A stretch of DNA of 9,884 nucleotides, from contig CAXMPC010000067.1 in NCBI GenBank assembly GCA_964195335.1, positions 1 through 9,884 of the forward strand, written 5' to 3'. The notes below the pieces were generated by a model. That model searched no databases, was not told the origin of the DNA, and was given only the letters and a program-made list of their open reading frames with translations. A program made the position numbers and the translations under genes. The number at the start of each line of letters is the position of its first letter. The stretch's first letter is position 1. The DNA is from QNFN01 sp964195335 (GTDB lineage: Bacteria; Pseudomonadota; Gammaproteobacteria; QNFN01). Shown piece after piece: positions 1-6,995 of this stretch.

Positions 1-1640
1 GGCGGGTCGATGATGCCGACCAGCGCCACCATGGTCAGCCCTTCATCTACATCGTCGAAATTGAGCTCCCGGCGACCGCTCGGGGCCTCGCCGATCGCCA
101 GCGCGAGCATGCGCCGGCCGCGAGCAGCGATACGCTCGGCCCGGGCGTGCCAGGCATCTGGGTCGAGAGGGGTGCCACGGCCTGACGTCAGCTGGTGGCT
201 GCAACGGGCGATGATCGCCTCGGGTGCTCCCTTGACGAAGACGAAGCCGTGGCCGGCATGGTCATGGTGCAGGGTGGCCATCAGGCGGTGTTCGGATTCG
301 AACGGAATGACGTCGCTGCGTGGGTACTCTTCAGCGAGGAGTTGCGGATCGAGTCCCGACTTGATCGCCAGCACGATCAGCGCCACCTCGGTTGGATCAC
401 CCTCGAAATGCCAGTCGCTATCGCGCAGATGGCCACTGGCGTCGTTGCACAACAGCGCGATCTTGCACGCCTCCTGGAGTCCTGCATGTTCGCCGGTCTG
501 TAACGACCGCCCGCTGAGCTCGAAACCGCCGTGGGGGTCGTAACCGACACCGAGCACTTCGATGTCGTCGTCGGCAGTCAGCACGTTGACCACGGTCATT
601 TCGTTACGGGTCAGCGTCCCGGTCTTGTCGGAGCAGATCACCGTTACCGAACCGAGTGCCTCGACCGCAGGCAGGCGACGGATGATGGCATTGCGCTGCG
701 ACATACGCTGGACACCGATGGCCAGCGTGATGGTGATGATGGCCGGCAGTCCCTCGGGGATTGCCGCAACCGACAGGCCAACCGCAGCCAGGAACATGTC
801 GCCGGCACTGTAGTCACGCAGGGTCACGCCAAACACGAACGTGGCACTGGCTATGGCGAGAATGGCTCCGGTCAGCCTGCGGCCGAAGATCGAGAGCTGG
901 CGCAGGAGTGGCGTCGCCAGGGTATGCACGCTGGCGAGGAGGGCGCTGATGCGGCCGATCTCGGTCTCGATCCCTGTGGCCACCACGACCCCGAGCCCCT
1001 GGCCGTGAGTGACCAGCGTCCCGGAGAAGGCTAGACAGCTGCGATCGCCGATAACGGCATCGACGGCAACGGGATCGGTCTGCTTGCCCACCGGGACCGA
1101 TTCACCGGTCAAAAGGGCCTCGTCGACGTGCAGTTCCCGAACGCGGATCAGCCTGATGTCGGCCGGCACCCGGTCACCCGGAGTCAACACCACGACATCA
1201 CCGGTGACCAGCTCTTCGGCGGGTACGGTTCGTCGAAAACCGTCCCGGATCACCATCGCCTGCTGCGAAAGCATGTGGCGCACCGCATCGAGGGCCTTTT
1301 CGGCCTTGCCTTCCTGCAGGAAGCCGATGATGGCGTTGACGATGACGACGCCGACGATCACCCCGGTGTCGATCCAGTGACCGAGCAGTGCCGTGACCAC
1401 CGCGGCGGCCATCAGGACGTAGATCAGGACGTTGTTGAACTGCTCTGCGAGGCGTATCAGCGCACTGCGACGCGGAGGCGGTGGAAGCAGGTTGGGTCCG
1501 TTTTGTTCGAGCCGCTTCCTGGACTCGGTTTCCGACAACCCTTCCTGGGTGGTCGATAACGTGTCGAGAACGTCATTCTTGCTGGCGGTGTGCCAAGCCT
1601 TGACCACGTGAACGGTCGTTTGAGGGTCTTTCGCATCCAT
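1..1640 (-). CDS. P2-type (calcium/cation-transporting) P-type ATPase, N-terminal 546 residues, cut by the left window edge
   Basis: An inner-membrane pump that uses ATP to move a cation, probably Ca2+ or a related ion. The frame is open from the ATG at 1640 to the window edge. Residues 16-58 form the N-terminal cation-ATPase domain. Helices lie near 67-87, 92-108, 255-275 and 283-305. The actuator loop carries TGES (178-181). PEGLP (295-299) in helix 4, preceded by VAAI, resembles the ion-binding turn of SERCA pumps. The phosphorylated aspartate is D338 in DKTGT, followed by GDPTE (414-418) and KGAPE (470-474) of the nucleotide-binding domain. It breaks off at the DPP motif of the P domain; the family is about 900 residues, so some 350 are missing. 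An in-frame TGA shortly upstream confines the start. No clear Shine-Dalgarno is visible. The pump type is clear; the ion is inferred. Confidence 0.95.
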   Translation of the reverse strand, partial: MDAKDPQTTVHVVKAWHTASKNDVLDTLSTTQEGLSETESRKRLEQNGPNLLPPPPRRSALIRLAEQFNNVLIYVLMAAAVVTALLGHWIDTGVIVGVVIVNAIIGFLQEGKAEKALDAVRHMLSQQAMVIRDGFRRTVPAEELVTGDVVVLTPGDRVPADIRLIRVRELHVDEALLTGESVPVGKQTDPVAVDAVIGDRSCLAFSGTLVTHGQGLGVVVATGIETEIGRISALLASVHTLATPLLRQLSIFGRRLTGAILAIASATFVFGVTLRDYSAGDMFLAAVGLSVAAIPEGLPAIITITLAIGVQRMSQRNAIIRRLPAVEALGSVTVICSDKTGTLTRNEMTVVNVLTADDDIEVLGVGYDPHGGFELSGRSLQTGEHAGLQEACKIALLCNDASGHLRDSDWHFEGDPTEVALIVLAIKSGLDPQLLAEEYPRSDVIPFESEHRLMATLHHDHAGHGFVFVKGAPEAIIARCSHQLTSGRGTPLDPDAWHARAERIAARGRRMLALAIGEAPSGRRELNFDDVDEGLTMVALVGIIDP

Positions 1641-1685
1641 GTGTCGAACCAGTGCCGCGCCATGCGCCCGGCATCCCTTAAATCA

Positions 1686-1691
1686 ATCATA
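1686..1691 (-). promoter_or_regulatory. Possible -10 element of the ATPase promoter
   Basis: The minus strand reads TATGAT here, one mismatch from the sigma-70 -10 consensus, about 45 bases before the ATPase ATG and at the edge of the AT-rich gap. No good -35 hexamer lies 16-18 bases further upstream, so this is a weak call from position and motif only. Confidence 0.25.
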
Positions 1692-1760
1692 AGAGATACA
1701 CCGTGGGGTAGCGACATGACGCGCCGCACAACGCACACTCAAACCCCATCAATGAGTGCG

Positions 1761-1776
1761 CATAATGTATATTATG
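1761..1776. repeat. Inverted repeat, 6-bp arms, 4-base centre
   Basis: CATAAT (1761-1766) and ATTATG (1771-1776) are perfect reverse complements around GTAT. The element is wholly A/T rich and sits about 120 bases upstream of the ATPase start, so it could be a regulator site or a promoter-like patch. Such short AT palindromes also arise by chance. Confidence 0.4.
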
Positions 1777-2121
1777 TTAAATAGCATCAAGGTCACACAA
1801 TCCAGAGATTCGAAAGAGTGATGTAAGACCGATTTCATGCAGGGCCCTCTTTGCAGATGAGCACTCCAAATGGATTTCCGGCAAACAGAGAGCATTTTAT
1901 GTGCATTCTCATATACTTAGTTGAAGCTATGACTGTACTAAATATTGAAATCTGAAGTCCTGTCCGTACTTGGAATTGACCTGGATGACCAGGATTGCAG
2001 ATCCAGAGAGTGTTGCGAGCACGATTATCGAGCCAGTTGGGCGGGTGGCTCCACACCAAGGCGTATTTCTGTAATATTAATAAGTTACTACGCTATTAAT
2101 GAAACTACTCGAAGTTCTAGA

Positions 2122-2139
2122 TGCACTGAATGCAGTGCA
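2122..2139. repeat. Inverted repeat, 7-bp arms, 4-base centre
   Basis: TGCACTG (2122-2128) and CAGTGCA (2133-2139) pair perfectly around AATG. It lies about 70 bases past the stop of the glycosyltransferase on the minus strand. Its position would suit an RNA hairpin at the 3' end of that transcript, but no T-tract follows on the minus strand, so it is not a standard intrinsic terminator. It could equally be an operator. Confidence 0.5.
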
Positions 2140-2169
2140 CACCCCGTAAATCTAAGCCATCCACAGCAT

Positions 2170-2185
2170 TAACTGTCTAACTGTC
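2170..2185. repeat. Tandem duplication of TAACTGTC
   Basis: Two exact head-to-tail copies of the 8-mer TAACTGTC occupy 2170-2177 and 2178-2185, just beyond the end of the glycosyltransferase gene. It may be a small slippage duplication or a paired protein-binding site. No function can be assigned. Confidence 0.5.
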
Positions 2186-2209
2186 CAGCAAACGGAACAG
2201 GCATGACGG

Positions 2210-3217
2210 TCAGGCCGCAAACAGGAAATCCTCACCCTCGATCATGCCCTGGCCGTCCAGGGCGCCGCGGATCTGCAGACGCGCGCCTCGAGAGCCGACG
2301 GCGCCGACAATCAGCGCCGGGGCAACCTCGGCCGCCGCCTCGGCTGGCAAGACCGGGCGTCCACGCTTGCAACCACCGATCTTTTTCGGATCGATGTCGA
2401 TAAAAGCGACGGTCGTAACCCCTTCCCGCTCCAGGGCATCGTGCAGTCTGGCCCCGGTCGGTGCGGCGCCCCAGATCACCGCCTCGCGGTTGCGCAACCG
2501 TGACCTGGCCAGGTAATGCGCCTTGGCGTCGATGAAACGTTCGATGGTGTAACGATTGTCGGCGCGCGACAGACGGCCTTCGCGGTCGCGCCACTTCAGC
2601 AGCACGCCTTCGGGTTTGGCCATGTTGACACCTTGCAGGTGAGCGCGCAGCCAGAGGTCGTAATCCTCGGCCCACGGTACCTCGCGGTAACCGCCCAGGG
2701 CCCGGAACAGCGTGCTCGACAACATCGCCGTCGGGTGCGGAATCGGGCTTTCAACGAACATTTCGCGGCCGATCTCGAGCGGCGTGCGCAGTCCGTTGAC
2801 CCACTCCTGGTAAAGGCGGTAGCCCTCCCCCACTCCATCCTTGGCGAAGATCTCGACCTCGGCTCCGACGATACCTATACCCGGTTCACACTCGAGCAGT
2901 TCGACCTGGCGTTCCAAGCGCTGCGGCAGGGCGATGTCGTCGGCGTCCATGCGAGCGAAATAGCGCCCATTGGCCTCGAATGCGGCGAAATTGAGCGCAC
3001 TGACGATCCCCTGCCCGGGATTCTGGTGGATCTTGAGACGAGGGTCTGACAACGCCTCCAGACGCTCGATGGCACCGTCTCGCGAGCCGTCGTCGATGAC
3101 TACAAGTTCGAGATCATCGAGGCTCTGTTCAAGAATGCTGGATGCCGCAGGCAACAGGTGTTCGCCACCATTGCGAACCGGCATCAGTACCGAGATGAGT
3201 GGTTCAGCTGAACTCAT
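2210..3217 (-). CDS. Family 2 glycosyltransferase with an extra Rossmann-like C-terminal domain
   Basis: A 335-residue transferase that probably moves a sugar from a nucleotide donor to a cell-surface glycan or lipid; substrate unknown. The GT-A fold starts with SVLMPVRNG (9-17) and DDGS (42-45). DADD (91-94), in the ARMDADDI context, is the metal- and nucleotide-binding DXD site. ED at 184-185, in WAEDYDLWLR, is the usual place of the catalytic base. No transmembrane helix is seen. From about residue 246 a second unit begins: a beta strand, the glycine-rich turn GAAPTG (250-255), then strand FIDIDP (272-277), which looks like a nucleotide-binding Rossmann half similar to the N-terminal part of PglD-type proteins. 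That reading is inference. It follows the small membrane-protein gene after one base, so the two are almost certainly co-translated. Confidence 0.92.
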   Translation of the reverse strand: MSSAEPLISVLMPVRNGGEHLLPAASSILEQSLDDLELVVIDDGSRDGAIERLEALSDPRLKIHQNPGQGIVSALNFAAFEANGRYFARMDADDIALPQRLERQVELLECEPGIGIVGAEVEIFAKDGVGEGYRLYQEWVNGLRTPLEIGREMFVESPIPHPTAMLSSTLFRALGGYREVPWAEDYDLWLRAHLQGVNMAKPEGVLLKWRDREGRLSRADNRYTIERFIDAKAHYLARSRLRNREAVIWGAAPTGARLHDALEREGVTTVAFIDIDPKKIGGCKRGRPVLPAEAAAEVAPALIVGAVGSRGARLQIRGALDGQGMIEGEDFLFAA

Positions 3218-3218
3218 A

Positions 3219-3401
3219 TCAAATCAGCATGATCAACAGCACGACGAACGCGACAACGGCCGCGATCGGCACCAGGAGGCCGGCCCAGTCGGAGGCACTG
3301 CCTCGAGGGGCTTGCGACACGGCTCGTTTCACACCGGGAAGGAACATCCACAGGACGCCGAGCGCGAGTCCACCGAGCAGCAGCTGTTGCCAGAATTCCA
3401 T
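3219..3401 (-). CDS. Small two-helix inner-membrane protein (60 residues), partner of the glycosyltransferase
   Basis: A hypothetical protein with two hydrophobic segments, about residues 5-21 and 43-60, joined by a basic and polar loop (PGVKRAVSQ, then PRGSASDW). This fits a hairpin in the inner membrane. There is no catalytic motif. Its TGA ends one base before the ATG of the glycosyltransferase gene, which implies translational coupling and a shared task, such as recruiting the soluble transferase to the membrane or a lipid-linked substrate; that role is inferred. Upstream of the ATG only a poor GGGAA ribosome site is visible. Small proteins of this type resemble conserved gammaproteobacterial hypotheticals, but I cannot name a family. 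The coding call rests on the coupling and the clean hydrophobic pattern. Confidence 0.75.
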   Translation of the reverse strand: MEFWQQLLLGGLALGVLWMFLPGVKRAVSQAPRGSASDWAGLLVPIAAVVAFVVLLIMLI

Positions 3402-3660
3402 CGCGGTTCCCGTGACTGCGGAGCAGATTGCGGCAGCTGATGACCAGGGGCCATGGCTCCGATATGACCGTCATCATGCTATCCGCTGGGATGTTGCGTC
3501 GCAACAGGAGGAGTGCCGTTACCGGATCGGTCGGCTCGCCGCTGACGCCCCTGCCCTACTCGGTTAGACTGCCGACGGCTGGTCGCACAGGCCATGAACG
3601 GCCTCTATCTGCACCTTAAGTGCTCAGATAAATACTCCATTAAAACAGGGGCATGTACCG
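3402..3660. promoter_or_regulatory. Divergent control region between the membrane protein/glycosyltransferase pair and the lyase
   Basis: 259 bases separate two outward-facing genes, so promoters for both should lie here. The stretch 3615-3650 is locally AT rich and is the best place for the lyase promoter, though no pair of hexamers with good spacing is convincing. It also holds the 15-bp palindrome at 3492-3506 and a shorter inverted repeat, AGGCC/GGCCT, at 3589-3604. No gene was found. Confidence 0.5.
3492..3506. promoter_or_regulatory. 15-bp palindrome, candidate operator
   Basis: TGTTGCG, one central T, then CGCAACA: the arms of 7 bp are perfect reverse complements. It sits 91 bases before the small membrane-protein gene on one side and about 155 before the lyase on the other. 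A dyad of this size in a divergent intergenic region is typical of a dimeric repressor or activator site. The regulator is unknown and none is encoded next to it. Confidence 0.45.
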
Positions 3661-4659
3661 ATGAACCGGATTCACCCAGAGGCTGCACTGTTTACCGGCG
3701 AGCAGCGTTTCCCGGTTATCGCGGCCTGCGACCACTACGCCGGCACCGAAAAATTGATGATCAAGGCGCTCGATCTCCAGGCACGCCTGGGTCCGATTTT
3801 CGACGTCACCTGCGACTGCGAGGACGGCGCCCCGACCGGGCGTGAACGCGAGCACGCCGAAATGGTGACCGGTGTACTCAACAGCGACAGCAACCGCTTC
3901 GGAATGGTCGGAGTACGCATCCACGACCCCAGCCACCCCCACTGGCAGGACGATATCGACATCCTGGTCGGTGGGTCAGGCGACCGAATCTCCCACTTGA
4001 CCATCCCCAAGCCGACCGCCGCCGACCAGGTCTTTACCGTGGTCGATTACCTGCGCGAACGGGTCACGAAAGAGGGCCTGGCGCGCGAAATCCCGGTCCA
4101 CGTCCTGATCGAGACCCACGGCGCCCTGCGCGACATCTGGGAACTCGCCAAGGCCCCATGGATGCGAGTCATCGATTTCGGCCTGATGGATTTCGTCAGC
4201 AGCCACCACGGCGCCATCCCGGCCTCGGCGATGCGCAGCCCCGGGCAGTTCGAGCACCGGCTGCTGGCACGGGCCAAGGCCGAACTGGTCGCCGCCGCGC
4301 TGGCCAACGGGCTGGTGCCGGCGCACAACGTCTCCCTCGACCTGAAGAACACCGAGGCGACCTTCAATGATGCCCGCCGGGCGCGTACCGAGTTCGGTTT
4401 TCTGCGCATGTGGAGCATCTATCCGGCGCAGATCGAGCCGATCGTCGAAGCCATGCGGCCCGACTACGGCGAGGTGCAGGATGCTGCCGCCATCCTGCTC
4501 GCCGCCTACGAACAGGCGTGGGGTGCGATCCAGTACCAGGGCGAACTGCATGATCGCGCCTCCTACCGTTACTTCTGGGAACTGCTGCGCACGGCCAGGG
4601 CCACCGGGGTCGAGATCCCGCAGGCCGCCCTGGACGCCTTCTTCAACGACGACGCCTGA
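3661..4659 (+). CDS. HpcH/HpaI aldolase / citrate lyase beta (CitE-like) family lyase
   Basis: A 332-residue soluble enzyme of the family that makes or breaks carbon-carbon bonds in CoA esters or 2-oxo acids (citryl-CoA, malyl-CoA or related). The TIM-barrel signatures are visible: CEDG at 53-56, R86 in GVRIHDP as the usual substrate-binding arginine, IPKP (115-118), E151 in LIETHGAL as the metal-binding glutamate, and D177 in DFGLMDF as the expected metal-binding aspartate. The C-terminal third (WSIYPAQIEPI and onward) is longer than in CitE itself, which is near 290 residues, and resembles malyl-CoA-lyase-like members. The SSHHG segment after D177 differs from the usual substrate loop, so the substrate stays open. 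The gene is alone, with no CoA ligase or transferase alongside. AGGGG lies about 8 bases before the ATG as a weak ribosome site. Confidence 0.85.
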   Translation: MNRIHPEAALFTGEQRFPVIAACDHYAGTEKLMIKALDLQARLGPIFDVTCDCEDGAPTGREREHAEMVTGVLNSDSNRFGMVGVRIHDPSHPHWQDDIDILVGGSGDRISHLTIPKPTAADQVFTVVDYLRERVTKEGLAREIPVHVLIETHGALRDIWELAKAPWMRVIDFGLMDFVSSHHGAIPASAMRSPGQFEHRLLARAKAELVAAALANGLVPAHNVSLDLKNTEATFNDARRARTEFGFLRMWSIYPAQIEPIVEAMRPDYGEVQDAAAILLAAYEQAWGAIQYQGELHDRASYRYFWELLRTARATGVEIPQAALDAFFNDDA

Positions 4660-4665
4660 CCCGCT

Positions 4666-4701
4666 CGGCCTGCCCGGCAGATAGCCGTGACTGGGCGGCC
4701 G
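4666..4701. terminator. GC-rich hairpin between convergent genes, possible two-way terminator
   Basis: CGGCCTGCCC (4666-4675) pairs with GGGCGGCCG (4693-4701) with one bulge, and CTGCC-C-GGCAG nests inside it. It fills the 45-base gap between the stops of the lyase and the alpha/beta hydrolase, where a shared terminator would be expected. No T-tract follows on either strand, so intrinsic termination is doubtful. Confidence 0.35.
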
Positions 4702-4704
4702 GGA

Positions 4705-5568
4705 TCAGTTCGCCTCTTCCGGGAGACCGGCGAGGAAGCGGGCCAACGGATCGGCGACGCTCGCCGGCGCCTCGAGATGGAGATGGTGGCCGCCGGGCAG
4801 GATCTGGTGGACCAGCCCACGCAAGGCACGGCAGCGTTCGTCGAAGCCCGGCCGGTCCGCCAGTTCGGCCTCGGCACCGGTGATCAGCAGCGCCGGGCAG
4901 TCGACGCGTGCCAGGTAGGCCCGGACCTGCGCCTCGGTCAGGTAGCTCGGTGAGCGGTAGCGCAACCGGGCGTCGCTACGCCAGACGAAACCTCCAGGGC
5001 TGGAGCGCATCGACCTCTCCACCAATCCCCGGGCTGCTTCCGGCGTCAAGCCGCCAGCCCTGGCTCGCGCCGCTACCGCGGCCTCCTGGTCCGGATAGAT
5101 TCGGGCCTGGCGTCGACCGTGGGCCGCCATCTGCCGCGTCGCCTCGGCCAGGCGGGCCGGCTCGTCGTCCGGGTCGCCACTCAGTGGTCCGATCCCTTCG
5201 ACCAGCGCCAGTCCGGTGACCCGCTCCGGGGCGACGGCGGCGGTGAAACAGCCAATGCCGGCCCCGAGCGAGTGACCGAGCAGCGCGAAGCGCGTCCAGC
5301 CGAGGGCGTCGGCCGCCGCGAGCACGTCCGGGATGAAATCGACAAAGTGGTAGTGCACGCCGGGCGGACGGTGCTCAGAACGGCCGTGCCCCGGCAGGTC
5401 GAGGGCGACGATATCGCAACCTTCGAGTCGTGGCGCCAGTCCGGCAAAGCTCGCGGCGTTGTCCAGCCAGCCGTGCAGCGCCAGTACCCGGCGTGGCGCA
5501 CCGGCATGCCAGCGCCGTGCCGCCAGTTGCAGGGTCGGAGTCGCCAGGGTGAGTTCGGTTGCCGTCAT
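4705..5568 (-). CDS. Alpha/beta hydrolase (serine hydrolase-like)
   Basis: A cytoplasmic esterase- or hydrolase-type enzyme of 287 residues from the ATG at 5568. HGW (32-34) supplies the oxyanion-hole region, DLPGHGRS (57-64) is the conserved loop after strand 4, and GHSLG (98-102) is the nucleophile elbow with S100. H261 in GHHLHLE near the C terminus is the likely catalytic histidine. The acid is probably in the segment GAEAEL after a late beta strand. The HGWLDN and GHHLHLE motifs resemble eukaryotic and bacterial serine hydrolase-like (SERHL) proteins, but the substrate is unknown. The same frame continues up to a TTG at 5592, adding 8 residues; ATG is preferred because the domain needs no more sequence. 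Neither start has a clear Shine-Dalgarno. It converges on the lyase and diverges from the Sel1 gene. Confidence 0.9.
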   Translation of the reverse strand: MTATELTLATPTLQLAARRWHAGAPRRVLALHGWLDNAASFAGLAPRLEGCDIVALDLPGHGRSEHRPPGVHYHFVDFIPDVLAAADALGWTRFALLGHSLGAGIGCFTAAVAPERVTGLALVEGIGPLSGDPDDEPARLAEATRQMAAHGRRQARIYPDQEAAVAARARAGGLTPEAARGLVERSMRSSPGGFVWRSDARLRYRSPSYLTEAQVRAYLARVDCPALLITGAEAELADRPGFDERCRALRGLVHQILPGGHHLHLEAPASVADPLARFLAGLPEEAN

Positions 5569-5736
5569 GCGTACATTGGCCCGGTGAAACAACAGTCGTC
5601 GCGACAGATGCTGGCGACTGCCGCTCGACCGGCATCACAGGCCGGCATTCGTGGCCATCGTCTCAGGTCGCCACCGGTGTGCGGCTGTATCATTCAACAC
5701 ATCCCGTCATCTGCCAACGGCCCGAGTATAGAGAGC
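5569..5736. promoter_or_regulatory. Divergent spacer between the hydrolase and the Sel1 protein
   Basis: 168 bases between two outward-facing genes must hold both promoters, unless the hydrolase starts at the TTG at 5592. The plus frame stays open through it from 5119, but that part is antisense to the hydrolase and has no protein-like features. No strong promoter hexamers or dyads stand out. Confidence 0.4.
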
Positions 5737-6501
5737 ATGCCCACGCCACGTGGAGCACAGACACCGTCGCCGCGCCAGGCCGATCGCCGCCTGACACTGG
5801 TGATCTACATCGTCATCGCCCTGCTCAGCCTGGCCGCGTTCTGGCCACTGGTCGAGTCCCAGCGCCTCGCCAGCAGCGGACGTGCCGCTGCCGAACGTGG
5901 CGACTACGCAGGTGCGATCGAGGCTTGGACGCCACTGGCCGAAGCAGGCGATGTCGATGCCCAGTTCAGCCTCGGCGTGATGCTCGACCGCGGTCTCGGG
6001 ACCGCTGAGGACCCGGGTGCGGCCGCGACCTGGTATAGACGCGCCGCCGACCAGGGTTCCGAGGCAGCCCAGGTCAACCTGGGCCTGATGTACGTGCTCG
6101 GTCGCGGGGTCGAGGCTGACGACGCTGTCGCCGCCGAGTTGTTCCGGGGCGCGGCCGACGCCAATGTTCCCGAAGGATTGGCCAACCTCGGTCACCTCTA
6201 TCGGGTCGGGCGTGGGGTCGAACGTGACCCGGCCAGGGGCTATGCCCTGCTACGCCGTGGCGCGCTGTTCGGTAACGGGATGGCCGCCCTGGGCGTGGCG
6301 GAAATGCTGGCGAGAGGTGAAGGAGTCGAGCGCGATCCGGTCGAGGCGCTGGCCTGGGCCGAGTTCACGGTACGTCGTGAGGGAACAGAGAGCGCGCGGG
6401 CGGCACAGCTGGCCGAAGCGCTGGCCGCTGACATGGACCCATCCGAACGTCGCGAAGCGACGGCCCTGGCCGGAAAGCTCGAGCGCCAGCTACATCGCTG
6501 A
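5737..6501 (+). CDS. Membrane-anchored Sel1-repeat (TPR-like) protein
   Basis: A 254-residue protein with a basic N-terminal tail, one hydrophobic helix at about 19-38, and a repeat domain that probably faces the periplasm. The repeats follow a 36-residue Sel1 period, near 72-107, 108-143, 144-179 and 180-215, with recurring motifs such as AQFSLGVMLDRG, AQVNLGLMYVLGRGV and GLANLGHLYRVGRGV. Sel1 repeats form alpha-helical solenoids used to bind other proteins; the partner is unknown. The frame is open further upstream to 5119, but the ATG at 5737 is chosen because the sequence before it is antisense to the hydrolase and the membrane helix follows at once. AGAG just before the ATG is a weak ribosome site. 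The gene ends 14 bases from the stop of the convergent TusA fusion gene. Confidence 0.88.
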   Translation: MPTPRGAQTPSPRQADRRLTLVIYIVIALLSLAAFWPLVESQRLASSGRAAAERGDYAGAIEAWTPLAEAGDVDAQFSLGVMLDRGLGTAEDPGAAATWYRRAADQGSEAAQVNLGLMYVLGRGVEADDAVAAELFRGAADANVPEGLANLGHLYRVGRGVERDPARGYALLRRGALFGNGMAALGVAEMLARGEGVERDPVEALAWAEFTVRREGTESARAAQLAEALAADMDPSERREATALAGKLERQLHR

Positions 6502-6515
6502 GAACGGTATCGGTA

Positions 6516-6995
6516 TCAACCCTGGATGTAGGAGACCGCGCTGCCTGCAGGTCCGGCAACGGTACCAAGAACCTGGCGGCCGGTGATGTTGGCCCAGCTG
6601 ACGACGTCGTCTTCGAATCCACCGCAGTCACTCAACAGCTTCAGCACGTCCCCCGCCGACATCGCGGTGAGCGCCTTCTCCGCCTCGACCACCGGAGCCG
6701 GGCATGGCCGACCGCGCATGTCCAGTACGGCAGCGGCCCGCCACGGATCGCCATTGCGTACGTAATAGGCCTTGCCGCCATCCTCGTGGTCGCTGACCTC
6801 GATCAGCTCGCGTCCGGTCTGACGCGCCCAACTCTGCAAGTCGGACTGCGTTCCGGGGCAGTCGGATATCAGCAGCAGCACCTGGCCCTGGTCGAGTTCA
6901 CTGGCCAACCGCTTGGCCTCGATCACCGGACCCGGGCAACTGCGGCCACGGGCATCGAGAGTCAGGTCGGGCTGGATACGGTCGGGACGACTCAT
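6516..6995 (-). CDS. Tandem TusA-domain sulfur carrier / sulfurtransferase (two fused domains)
   Basis: A 159-residue cytoplasmic protein made of two TusA-like domains. The first holds LDARGRSCPGP with C20, the second LDMRGRPCPAP with C98. In this family the cysteine of the CPxP motif carries a persulfide in relays to tRNA thiolation, molybdenum cofactor or sulfur oxidation. Each domain then has SDC plus a WARQTG/WANITG-type helix, so C46 and C124 are a second equivalent pair of cysteines, both following an aspartate where TusA usually has DPG. Single-domain TusA is about 80 residues, so this is a near-exact doubling. The ATG at 6995 is chosen over one 12 codons upstream because AGAGGA stands 7 bases before it. 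No partner sulfur genes (rhodanese, DsrE, Hdr) are next to it, so its role in a given relay is open. Confidence 0.88.
   Translation of the reverse strand: MSRPDRIQPDLTLDARGRSCPGPVIEAKRLASELDQGQVLLLISDCPGTQSDLQSWARQTGRELIEVSDHEDGGKAYYVRNGDPWRAAAVLDMRGRPCPAPVVEAEKALTAMSAGDVLKLLSDCGGFEDDVVSWANITGRQVLGTVAGPAGSAVSYIQG

Larger units (their letters stand above)
1641..2209. other. AT-rich gap of about 570 bp without a convincing gene
   Basis: GC content is about 43% by eye for 1741-2160, against well over 60% in the flanking genes. Short open frames at 1945-2172 (plus) and 1835-2059 (minus) have no recognisable motif, no good ribosome site and no credible length. The stretch holds perfect small hairpins at 1761-1776, 1980-1993 and 2122-2139, and a tandem 8-bp repeat at 2170-2185. 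It separates the glycosyltransferase end from the ATPase start, both on the minus strand, so it should contain the ATPase promoter and any glycosyltransferase terminator. No T-tract terminator was found. It may be a decayed gene or an old insertion scar; nothing in it proves either. Confidence 0.6.

Noticed and set aside
10..1559. Several plus-strand frames over the first 1.5 kb
   Set aside because: They are antisense to the P-type ATPase, whose TGES, PEGLP and DKTGT motifs are all on the minus strand in one continuous frame.
1457..1738. Minus-strand frame of 93 codons overlapping the ATPase start
   Set aside because: It is a shifted frame of the ATPase 5' end; the ATPase frame itself carries the conserved N-terminal domain.
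1835..2172. Short frames on both strands in the AT-rich gap
   Set aside because: They are under 80 codons, have no good ribosome site, recognisable domain or hydrophobic pattern, and overlap each other on opposite strands.
2516..3049. Plus-strand frame of 177 codons
   Set aside because: It is antisense to the glycosyltransferase, which has clear GT-A motifs.
3976..4551. Minus-strand frame of 191 codons
   Set aside because: It is antisense to the HpcH/HpaI-family lyase and has no protein-like features.
5119..5736. Plus-strand open frame continuous with the Sel1 gene, adding some 200 residues
   Set aside because: It is antisense to the alpha/beta hydrolase, is rich in R, P and G as GC-rich shadow frames are, and the Sel1 protein has a proper ATG followed directly by a membrane helix at 5737.
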